From Neisseria musculi (GTDB lineage: Bacteria; Pseudomonadota; Gammaproteobacteria; Burkholderiales; Neisseriaceae), in contig NZ_CP060414.2 of the NCBI RefSeq assembly GCF_014297595.2, forward strand, positions 2,852,001-2,916,000: a stretch of DNA of 64,000 nucleotides, read 5' to 3'. The position numbers and the translations under genes were made by a program. Below are positions 27,138 through 34,111 of this stretch, piece by piece; within the stretch, counting starts at the first letter, position 1, and every line of letters starts with the position of its first letter. A model generated the notes under the pieces. The model saw nothing but the letters and a program-made list of their open reading frames with translations, was not told the origin of the DNA and did no database searches.

Positions 27138-27857
27138 GGGGCTGTACTAGATAACTAGGGAAATTTAACTTCAGGTTAGAATAATCCCTATGAGAAAAAG
27201 TCGTTTAAGTCAGTACAAGCAAAACAAACTGATTGAACTATTTGTTGCAGGTGTTACCGCCCGCACAGCGGCGCAATTAGTTAGCGTCAATAAAAATACC
27301 GCTGCCTATTACTTCCACCGTTTGCGCTTACTTATCTATCACAACAGCCCGCATCTGGAAATGCTTGATGGTGAAGTAGAAGTTGATGAAAGCTATTTTG
27401 GCGGACAACGCAAAGGCAAACGTGGTCGCGGTGCGGCTGGCAAAGTGGCTGTATTCGGGCTTTTGAAGCGTAATGGTAAGGTTTACACCGTTGCCGTACC
27501 CAATACACAAACTGCGACTTTATTGCCAATTATCCGCGAGCAAGTGAAGCCTGATAGCATTGTTTATACCGATTGTTACAAAAGTTATGACGTTCTTGAT
27601 GTGAGCGAATTTTCACATTTTCGGATCAATCACAGCACACATTTTGCTGAGCGACAAAATCACATTAACGGAATTGAGAACTTTTGGAACCAAGCAAAAC
27701 GCCATTTACGCAAGTTTAACGGCATTCCCAAAGAGCATTTTGAACTGTATTTGAAAGAGTGTGAATGGCGTTTTAACAACAGTGAGATAAAATTTCAAAT
27801 TTCTATTTTAAAACAATTAGTAAAGCAGGATTTGTTCTAGTTATCTAGGACAGCCCC
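27138..27857 (+). mobile_element. IS1016-type insertion sequence (IS1595 family), copy 1
   Basis: The 720-bp element has near-perfect terminal inverted repeats: GGGGCTGTACTAGATAACTA at the left and the inverse of GGGGCTGTCCTAGATAACTA at the right. It is flanked by a perfect 8-bp target duplication, ATAAAATT, at 27130-27137 and 27858-27865. It carries one transposase gene. Its protein is identical to that of copy 2 at 32825-33544, so both insertions are recent. Confidence 0.95.
27190..27840 (+). CDS. IS1016-type transposase
   Basis: The 216-residue protein has an N-terminal helix-turn-helix (ELFVAGVTARTAAQLVSVNKNTAAYYFHRL). Its DDE/DDN-type catalytic domain has VEVDESYFGGQRKGKRGRG near 64-83, IVYTDCYKSYDVL near 122, and the conserved HSTHFAERQNHINGIENFWNQAKRHL near 142-168. 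This is the ISXO2-like (DDE_Tnp_IS1595) layout. It is full length with no frameshift, so the element is probably active. Confidence 0.95.
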   Translation: MRKSRLSQYKQNKLIELFVAGVTARTAAQLVSVNKNTAAYYFHRLRLLIYHNSPHLEMLDGEVEVDESYFGGQRKGKRGRGAAGKVAVFGLLKRNGKVYTVAVPNTQTATLLPIIREQVKPDSIVYTDCYKSYDVLDVSEFSHFRINHSTHFAERQNHINGIENFWNQAKRHLRKFNGIPKEHFELYLKECEWRFNNSEIKFQISILKQLVKQDLF

Positions 27858-27865
27858 ATAAAATT

Positions 27866-28101
27866 TAGTTTCATTTTTCCCCATTAATTACATTAATTAT
27901 AAGAAGGAAATTAAATTGATGTGGTGAGAATATGAAAGCGATGGGTAACAAATATATTTGGAACCCTGCTTGTACGGGTGGTGACGGGCTTGCGGCGGGT
28001 TGATAAAGACAGATAAACTTTTCCGCACTATTTTGCGGGTTCTGCCCAGGTTGCAAACTGCTTGAGCAGAAAGCGCGGGCATCCTAGCCCCCCGACACTT
28101 G
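27866..28101. other. Gene-free stretch between the insertion sequence and clpA
   Basis: No supportable gene. The first ~130 bases continue the AT-rich composition of the island; after about 28000 the base use returns to that of the chromosome. Confidence 0.45.
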
Positions 28102-28145
28102 AGTCCGTCTGAAAACAAGTTGGTGTTTTGTTTCAGACGGACTCT
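28102..28145 (-). terminator. Terminator after clpA (variant uptake sequence)
   Basis: GAGTCCGTCTGAAAAC (28102-28117) and its inverse (28130-28145) form a stem. The base before CCGTCTGAA is T, not C, so it is a one-base variant of the uptake word that keeps pairing on both arms. Confidence 0.75.
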
Positions 28146-28173
28146 GTTTTCGCAGCGGCTCTCCAGACGGGTG

Positions 28174-30459
28174 TTACACCGCCGCAGCTGCCGCTTTGCG
28201 CGGCGCGGTTTTCTTAAACTTCAACACGGTTTGTTCTTTAGTCGCATCCCAGTCTATGCGCACGGAGCCGCCGTCGCTAAGGCGGCCGAACAGCAGCTCG
28301 TCGGCCAACACTTTGCGGATTTTTTCCTGGATCAGGCGGTTCATCGGGCGGGCGCCCATCTGAGGGTCGAAGCCTTTTTCGGCCAGATATTTGCGTAGTG
28401 CGGGGGTAAATTCGGCTGCCACTTTTTTGTGGAGAAGCTGCTGCTCCAGTTGCAGCAGGAATTTATCCACAACTTTGGCAATCACGGCTTCGTTTAACGG
28501 TGCAAACGGAATAACGGCATCCAAACGGTTGCGGAATTCGGGCGTAAACAGTTTGTTGACGGCCTGCATTTCATCGCCCCGCCCGCGTTGTCCGGCAAAA
28601 CCGATGGTGGGCCTGCTCAGGCTTTCTGCTCCTGCGTTGGTGGTCATGATGATGATTACGTTGCGGAAATCGGCACGCTTGCCGTTGTTGTCGGTGAGTG
28701 TTCCGTAATCCATCACTTGCAGCAGTATGTTGAAAATATCGGGGTGGGCTTTTTCGATTTCATCGAGCAGCAGCACGCAAAACGGCTGCTTATTGACTGC
28801 TTCGGTGATCAGCCCGCCCTGCTCGAAGCCCACATAACCCGGCGGTGCGCCGATCAGGCGTGAAACGGCATGGCGCTCCATGTATTCCGACATATCGAAG
28901 CGTTGCAGCGGCACGCCGAGCGAGAGGGCGAGTTGGCGCGCTGCTTCGGTTTTGCCCACGCCGGTGGGGCCGGAAAACAAAAAACTGCCGATGGGTTTGT
29001 CGGGCTGCCCCAAACCGGAGCGTGCCATTTTCACAGCAGCCGCTAAGGCTTCGATGGCGGCATCCTGCCCGAATACCTTGTTTTTCAAATCGCGGCTCAA
29101 ATATTGCAACATTTGTTTGTCGCTGTGCGATACGGTTTTTTCGGGAATGCGCGCTATTTTGGCCACTACCGTTTCGATTTGGGCTTTGCCGATCACTTTT
29201 TTCTGCTTGGATTTGGGCAGAATCTGCTGGGCGGCTCCGGCTTCGTCCATCACATCTATGGCTTTGTCGGGCAGAAAACGCTCGTTGATGTGGCGGGCCG
29301 ACAATTCGGCAGCGGCCTCCAGCGCGCCTGCGGTGTAGCGTATTTGGTGGAAATCTTCGAAGGCACTTTTCAGGCCGTGCAGAATCTGTACGGTTTCGGC
29401 GATGCTCGGCTCGATGATGTCGATTTTCTGAAAACGGCGGCTTAAGGCATGGTCTTTATCGAAAATGGTGCGGTATTCGTGGTAGGTGGTGGCGCCGATG
29501 CAGCGTAGCCGGCCTTTGGCCAGTGCAGGCTTGAGCAGGTTGGAAGCGTCCATTGTGCCGCCCGAGGTACTGCCCGCGCCGATAATGGTGTGGATTTCAT
29601 CTACAAACAACACGGCATTGGGGATTTCCGCCAGTGCTTTTAAGACGGCCTTGATGCGCGCTTCGAAATCGCCGCGGTATTTGGTGCCGGCCAGCAGCGC
29701 GCCCATATCGAGCGAAAACACGGCGGCATTGCGAAGGGTGTCGGGCACTTGGCCTTTCGCAATCAAATGCGCCAAGCCTTCGGCCAGTGCAGTTTTGCCT
29801 ACTCCGGCCTCGCCCACCAGCAGGGGGTTGTTTTTGCGGCGGCGGCAAAGGGTTTGCACCAAACGCTCCATCTCGTGTTTGCGGCCGATTAAAGGGTCGA
29901 TGCGGCCTGCCTGCACCTCGGCATTGAGATTGACGGTGTAGTCGGCCAGTGCGTTGCCGCTGTCTGCGGTTTGGCTGTTGCCGTATTCTTCTTCACGGCC
30001 GCTGCCGTTGCTGCCGCCTTCGGGTGTGATGCCGTGGGCGAGACAGCGCAGCAAATCGTAGCGCGTAACCGATTGCAGTTGCAGAAAATACACTGCATGG
30101 CTGTCGGTTTCGTCCATCAGTGCCACCAGCACGTCCACCGGTTTCACTTCTTTTTTGCCGGCCGACTGCGCGTGTATCACCGCCCGCTGCAACACGCGCT
30201 GAAAGCCGAGGGTGGGCTCGGTTTCGGTGTTGTCGAACAGGTGCGGCGGCAAAGTGGGAGTATTGTCTAGCATGCTGCTGATCAGCTGTTCGGTAAGCAC
30301 GCCGCAATCCGCGCCGCAGCGCGTTAAGATGCCGGCCACGTCTTCGCTTTGTTCGATGAGCGTCAACAGCAAGTGTTCCAAGCTGATCAGCTCGTATTTC
30401 TGTTTGCGTGCATCGGTGTAAATCTGTTGCAGAATCTGCTCGAGTTCGGCTGAAATCAT
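28174..30459 (-). CDS. clpA: ATP-dependent Clp protease ATPase subunit ClpA
   Basis: The 761-residue AAA+ unfoldase feeds proteins to ClpP. It has an N-terminal Clp-N repeat domain (1-145) and two ATPase modules. The first holds Walker A GEAGVGKTALAEG near 218 and Walker B LFVDEIHTI; the second holds GPTGVGKTEAAR near 500 and LLLDEIEKAHP. The length matches E. coli ClpA (758). The ATG directly abuts the stop of clpS, and its GAGGAAA ribosome site lies within clpS, so the two are coupled. Confidence 0.96.
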   Translation of the reverse strand: MISAELEQILQQIYTDARKQKYELISLEHLLLTLIEQSEDVAGILTRCGADCGVLTEQLISSMLDNTPTLPPHLFDNTETEPTLGFQRVLQRAVIHAQSAGKKEVKPVDVLVALMDETDSHAVYFLQLQSVTRYDLLRCLAHGITPEGGSNGSGREEEYGNSQTADSGNALADYTVNLNAEVQAGRIDPLIGRKHEMERLVQTLCRRRKNNPLLVGEAGVGKTALAEGLAHLIAKGQVPDTLRNAAVFSLDMGALLAGTKYRGDFEARIKAVLKALAEIPNAVLFVDEIHTIIGAGSTSGGTMDASNLLKPALAKGRLRCIGATTYHEYRTIFDKDHALSRRFQKIDIIEPSIAETVQILHGLKSAFEDFHQIRYTAGALEAAAELSARHINERFLPDKAIDVMDEAGAAQQILPKSKQKKVIGKAQIETVVAKIARIPEKTVSHSDKQMLQYLSRDLKNKVFGQDAAIEALAAAVKMARSGLGQPDKPIGSFLFSGPTGVGKTEAARQLALSLGVPLQRFDMSEYMERHAVSRLIGAPPGYVGFEQGGLITEAVNKQPFCVLLLDEIEKAHPDIFNILLQVMDYGTLTDNNGKRADFRNVIIIMTTNAGAESLSRPTIGFAGQRGRGDEMQAVNKLFTPEFRNRLDAVIPFAPLNEAVIAKVVDKFLLQLEQQLLHKKVAAEFTPALRKYLAEKGFDPQMGARPMNRLIQEKIRKVLADELLFGRLSDGGSVRIDWDATKEQTVLKFKKTAPRKAAAAAV

Positions 30460-30774
30460 TCAAATTTCCTCAACAATACATTGCAGCGGGTAGCCTTCGA
30501 GCCGTGCCCGCTGTAAAACCTGCTGTTGTTTGGTATCGGCGATATCGCGGGTGTAAATGCCGCAAAGCCCCCTGCCTTCGTGATGCACCAGCAGCATCAC
30601 GGCAACCGCGCGCTCTTTGGGCAGCATAAAGATACCGGTGAGCACTTCCACCACGAAATTCATGGTGGTGTAGTCATCATTGAGCAGATAAACGCCATAC
30701 CGTTTGGGCGGAGTGGTTTTCATACGGTCCAACAGTGCGGTTTCGGCATCGCGGCGGGTGTGGTTTTGGCTCAT
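30460..30774 (-). CDS. clpS: ClpA adaptor protein ClpS
   Basis: The 104-residue adaptor binds the ClpA N-domain and delivers N-degron substrates. It shows the family core PKRYGVYLLNDDYTTMNFVVEVL (residues 24-46) and the later VMLLVHHEGRGLCGIYTRDIA. The disordered N-terminus is typical. It is immediately upstream of clpA with no gap. Confidence 0.95.
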   Translation of the reverse strand: MSQNHTRRDAETALLDRMKTTPPKRYGVYLLNDDYTTMNFVVEVLTGIFMLPKERAVAVMLLVHHEGRGLCGIYTRDIADTKQQQVLQRARLEGYPLQCIVEEI

Positions 30775-30863
30775 ATTAATTTTTTAACATACAGTTTTGG
30801 GACGGTGTCGCTGTTGTTTTTTGCTTTATTTTAATAAATTTCGATATTTTTCCCAATCTCCCC

Positions 30864-30892
30864 TTGACTGTGCCATACAACATAGGTAAAAA
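30864..30892 (+). promoter_or_regulatory. Probable cspA promoter
   Basis: TTGACT (30864-30869) and TAAAAA (30887-30892) are spaced by 17 bases. Transcription would start near 30900, giving a leader of about 115 bases before cspA. Long structured leaders are known for cold-shock genes. Confidence 0.6.
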
Positions 30893-31015
30893 GCGCTCTA
30901 AGCAGAGCTTGGCATCTAAAAAAGCATATGGGTTTGGAGAAGCTCGAAACTTTTGGTTTTTATTATGTTGCCTGAATTTTGCTGTTTTTGTTAATTTTTT
31001 AGTATAGGAAGTTCA

Positions 31016-31219
31016 ATGGCAACCGGTATTGTTAAATGGTTTAACGACGCTAAAGGTTTTGGTTTTATCACCCCCGATGAAGGCGGCGAAGATTTGTTTG
31101 CCCATTTCTCTGCCATCAATATGGAAGGTTTCAAAACCCTGAAAGAAGGCCAACGTGTTTCTTTCGATGTAACCACCGGCCCCAAAGGCAAACAAGCCGC
31201 CAATATTCAGGCTGCTTGA
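31016..31219 (+). CDS. cspA: Cold-shock protein, CspA family
   Basis: The 67-residue OB-fold nucleic-acid chaperone has both RNA-binding motifs, GFGFITP and DLFAHFSAI. It starts with the standard [11 protein letters not shown] and ends with [17 protein letters not shown] sits before the ATG. A long leader and own promoter are likely. Several such paralogues usually exist, so the exact name (cspA) is by family only. Confidence 0.93.
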
Positions 31220-31312
31220 TTCAGTTGGGCCGGAGTGTTCCGGCTTCAATTCAAGAAGGTATGGCGGGTTGCAAAACCTGCCATTTATTTTTGCTTGTTT
31301 TTCAGACGGCCG

Positions 31313-31522
31313 ATGATGAATACAGTCAAGCCGGGAATCTACCGCCACTATAAAGGCAATTTATACGAAGTGCTCGGCACCGCCCGCCACAGCGAAACCG
31401 AAGAGCTGTTGGTGGTTTACCGCGCCCTCTACGGTGATTACGGCTTATGGGTGCGCCCCGCTGCCATGTTTGCCGAAAGTGTCGGCGGCGTTTTGCGCTT
31501 TAGCTGCATACGCGGATTTTAA
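31313..31522 (+). CDS. DUF1653 domain protein
   Basis: The 69-residue protein (a double Met start at 31313/31316) carries the DUF1653 pattern [36 protein letters not shown] and LWVRPAAMF. The function of the family is unknown. An uptake sequence lies directly before the start. A hairpin follows the stop. Confidence 0.85.
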   Translation: MMNTVKPGIYRHYKGNLYEVLGTARHSETEELLVVYRALYGDYGLWVRPAAMFAESVGGVLRFSCIRGF

Positions 31523-31526
31523 AACG

Positions 31527-31568
31527 CTTTCAGACGGCCTTTTGCTACAATAGGCCGTCTGAAAAAAG
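31527..31568 (+). terminator. Inverted uptake-sequence hairpin between the DUF1653 gene and smpB
   Basis: TTTCAGACGGCCT and AGGCCGTCTGAAA lie about 13 bases apart, with an A/T tail after the second arm. Confidence 0.65.
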
Positions 31569-31593
31569 CAACCTTGTCGGAATATCACACACC

Positions 31594-32040
31594 ATGAGCA
31601 TCGCCAACAACCGCAAAGCCTTTCACGATTATTTTATCGAAGACCAAATCGAAGCCGGTTTGGTGCTCGAGGGCTGGGAAGTGAAAGCCGTCCGCGCAGG
31701 CCGCGTGCAGCTCAAAGAGAGCTATATCCATTGGAAGAAAGACGCGTTTTATCTGGTGGGCTGCCACATCACCGCGCTGCCGGCCGCCTCCACCCATGTG
31801 AAGCCCGATCCGGTGCGCCCGCGCAAACTGCTGCTGAAACAGCCGGAAATCAACAAACTAATCGGCAAAACCGAGCGTGCGGGCTACACCATTGTGCCGC
31901 TGAACCTGCATTACAGCCGGGGCTGTATCAAAATGGACATCGGCCTGGCCAAAGGCAAAAAGCAGCACGACAAACGCCAAAGCCTGAAAGAAGCCGACTG
32001 GAAGCGCGAGAAACAGCGTTTGATGAAAAACGCGGGTTAG
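31594..32040 (+). CDS. smpB: SsrA-binding protein SmpB
   Basis: The 148-residue protein is the partner of tmRNA in rescuing stalled ribosomes. It shows the typical start [39 protein letters not shown] and the basic C-terminal tail [21 protein letters not shown] that acts in the decoding centre. No tmRNA gene is visible in this window. Confidence 0.96.
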   Translation: MSIANNRKAFHDYFIEDQIEAGLVLEGWEVKAVRAGRVQLKESYIHWKKDAFYLVGCHITALPAASTHVKPDPVRPRKLLLKQPEINKLIGKTERAGYTIVPLNLHYSRGCIKMDIGLAKGKKQHDKRQSLKEADWKREKQRLMKNAG

Positions 32041-32100
32041 CGGCTTCTGCCTCTTTCCAGGCCGTCTGAAACGTTCAATCGATATGACTAAGGAAACACG

Positions 32101-32553
32101 ATGAAACACCCAATCAAAATATTGTCTTTAGCCTTAACGGCGGTCGTTTTAAGCGCGTGCGGCAGCACCAAAGTCAGCGTGGCAGAAGGGAAGGCCGGCG
32201 AGCTGGAAAGCATCAGCCGCATCTGCATCATTCCCAACGCCAAACGCACCCCGAAAGGTTTGGAAAACGTGATTGCCCGTTCGCTGAAAAAACACGGTAT
32301 CGACAGCGAAATCGTCAATGTTTCAGACCGTAAACGCCTCTACACGCCCGAATGCCGTTACAACCTGCGCTATGTTTCGGCAGGCAGCCCGCAGATGATT
32401 GAAAAAATTACCATTATTCTGCGTACGCCTGATTATGGTGTTGCCACCATAGGCTATAATGTCAGCGATGATCCTGCTTGGCGCAGCATGCCCGATTTGC
32501 AGAAGCAAACCAACGGCATCATTGCACGCCTGCTGGGTAAAAACACGCAATAA
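32101..32553 (+). CDS. Small lipoprotein of unknown function
   Basis: The 150-residue protein has a lipoprotein signal with lipobox LSACGS near residue 19. The mature part has Cys in RICIIPN and YTPECRYNL. The pattern resembles the Sbal_3080-like lipoprotein family, which I give only as a possibility. It lies 60 bases after smpB, with one uptake sequence in the gap, and is followed by an inverted uptake-sequence pair. Confidence 0.75.
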   Translation: MKHPIKILSLALTAVVLSACGSTKVSVAEGKAGELESISRICIIPNAKRTPKGLENVIARSLKKHGIDSEIVNVSDRKRLYTPECRYNLRYVSAGSPQMIEKITIILRTPDYGVATIGYNVSDDPAWRSMPDLQKQTNGIIARLLGKNTQ

Positions 32554-32567
32554 TTTACACCTTACCC

Positions 32568-32608
32568 TTCAGACGGCCCGCACAACCAATCATGCAGGCC
32601 GTCTGAAT
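32568..32608 (+). terminator. Inverted uptake-sequence hairpin after the lipoprotein gene
   Basis: TTCAGACGGCC (32568-32578) and GGCCGTCTGAA (32598-32608), about 15 bases after the stop codon. Confidence 0.65.
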
Positions 32609-32824
32609 ACTTATCCGCACCGGAGTCTGCACCATGCCCCAAGCCTCGCTCGCTTTGCCGCTGTTTCTGATTGTTGCCGGTGCCGTGTGGTTTCTCAAAA
32701 CCACCGGCATTCTGCCTGCCACCGCTACGCTGGTTGCCATCGGCCTGGTTGTTGCCGGTGCCGCCGTATTGGTGATGGACGGCATCAACAAGCAGTCGGT
32801 CGTGTCCGGCCCGCTTTTAATTTA

Positions 32825-33544
32825 GGGGCTGTCCTAGATAACTAGAACAAATCCTGCTTTACTAATTGTTTTAAAATAGAAATTTGAAATTTTATCTCAC
32901 TGTTGTTAAAACGCCATTCACACTCTTTCAAATACAGTTCAAAATGCTCTTTGGGAATGCCGTTAAACTTGCGTAAATGGCGTTTTGCTTGGTTCCAAAA
33001 GTTCTCAATTCCGTTAATGTGATTTTGTCGCTCAGCAAAATGTGTGCTGTGATTGATCCGAAAATGTGAAAATTCGCTCACATCAAGAACGTCATAACTT
33101 TTGTAACAATCGGTATAAACAATGCTATCAGGCTTCACTTGCTCGCGGATAATTGGCAATAAAGTCGCAGTTTGTGTATTGGGTACGGCAACGGTGTAAA
33201 CCTTACCATTACGCTTCAAAAGCCCGAATACAGCCACTTTGCCAGCCGCACCGCGACCACGTTTGCCTTTGCGTTGTCCGCCAAAATAGCTTTCATCAAC
33301 TTCTACTTCACCATCAAGCATTTCCAGATGCGGGCTGTTGTGATAGATAAGTAAGCGCAAACGGTGGAAGTAATAGGCAGCGGTATTTTTATTGACGCTA
33401 ACTAATTGCGCCGCTGTGCGAGCGGTAACACCTGCAACAAATAGTTCAATCAGTTTGTTTTGCTTGTACTGACTTAAACGACTTTTTCTCATAGGGATTA
33501 TTCTAACCTGAAGTTAAATTTCCCTAGTTATCTAGTACAGCCCC
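32825..33544 (-). mobile_element. IS1016-type insertion sequence, copy 2 (inverted)
   Basis: This 720-bp element has the same terminal repeats as copy 1, in opposite orientation. It has a perfect 8-bp target duplication, TTAATTTA, at 32817-32824 and 33545-33552. The ends I compared look identical to copy 1, and the transposases are identical. Confidence 0.95.
32842..33492 (-). CDS. IS1016-type transposase, second copy
   Basis: This 216-residue transposase has the same residues as the one at 27190-27840, on the other strand: the same helix-turn-helix, the same VDESYFGG motif and the same catalytic C-terminal region. It is intact, which fits a recent jump. Confidence 0.95.
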   Translation of the reverse strand: MRKSRLSQYKQNKLIELFVAGVTARTAAQLVSVNKNTAAYYFHRLRLLIYHNSPHLEMLDGEVEVDESYFGGQRKGKRGRGAAGKVAVFGLLKRNGKVYTVAVPNTQTATLLPIIREQVKPDSIVYTDCYKSYDVLDVSEFSHFRINHSTHFAERQNHINGIENFWNQAKRHLRKFNGIPKEHFELYLKECEWRFNNSEIKFQISILKQLVKQDLF

Positions 33545-33697
33545 TTAATTTATATCGGCGCGGCGGTTTATTTGAAAAGCCGCTATCTGCTGGGTATCGC
33601 GCCTTTGGCGGCACTGGGCATGATGGTATTGGGCTGCCTGCTGCTGCTTTCCCGCAGCAATATCGTGCCGCACAAACGGGTGAAACTGCCCGAATGA

Positions 33698-34111
33698 CAA
33701 CAATAAAATTTTAATAAAAAAATATTTTGATTGTTTTTATACTGTTTTGCCGGAGTGGCCGGCGCCATCAGGCAGGATATTCCATTAAGCTGCCCGCAAT
33801 CGTTATGGATAAAACAGCATGATTAAAAGAATCCGACCGCACTAAGGCGGGGCGGCCGCACCATTGAGCGAAATAGTGCCCGTAGCCATTCTTACCGCCA
33901 AATTGCCGCCGTTTGCGCCCCCGAATATGCCGTTGCCGAAAGGTTGCGATATCAGGCCGTATCAAGGCCGTCTGAAACGGGTTTTCAGACGGCCTTGATA
34001 TATAGCACCGGGTGTTTTCGGAGAAGCCCTGCCGGCCGGGCGGCATCTTCTGATTCGGGTGGGCAGCGCATCGGGCGTGGTGTGCCGTTGCCGCACATCC
34101 GGCTGCGGTGA
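33698..34111. other. Gene-free stretch before the 3' end of priA
   Basis: No supportable gene. It holds the priA terminator (33960-34000) and otherwise shows nothing I can name. Confidence 0.5.
33960..34000 (-). terminator. Strong terminator after priA
   Basis: TATCAAGGCCGTCTGAAA and its inverse form an 18-base perfect stem with a 5-base loop. This inverted uptake-sequence pair is extended on both sides by complementary bases, about 110 bases after the priA stop. Confidence 0.75.

Larger units (their letters stand above)
32634..33697 (+). pseudogene. Small membrane-protein gene cut by an IS1016-type element
   Basis: The 5' part (32634 on, MPQASLALPLFLIVAGAVWF...) runs 63 codons into a TAG formed at the junction of the target duplication with the IS. 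Removing the 720-bp IS and one copy of the 8-bp duplication TTAATTTA restores the frame exactly. The sequence then passes from SVVSGPLLI to YIGAAVYLKSRYLLG and on to SNIVPHKRVKLPE with a stop at 33697. The restored protein is about 110 residues with four hydrophobic segments. Its role is unknown. The truncated 63-residue product could still be made. Confidence 0.9.

Noticed and set aside
30895..30930. Sigma-54 promoter before cspA
   Set aside because: A GG and GC pair are present, but the spacing is 11 instead of 10 bases and the rest does not fit.
27138..33544. Composite transposon formed by the two IS1016-type copies around clpA-smpB
   Set aside because: Each IS has its own perfect target duplication and the segment between them is core chromosomal (clpA, clpS, smpB), so the copies inserted independently.
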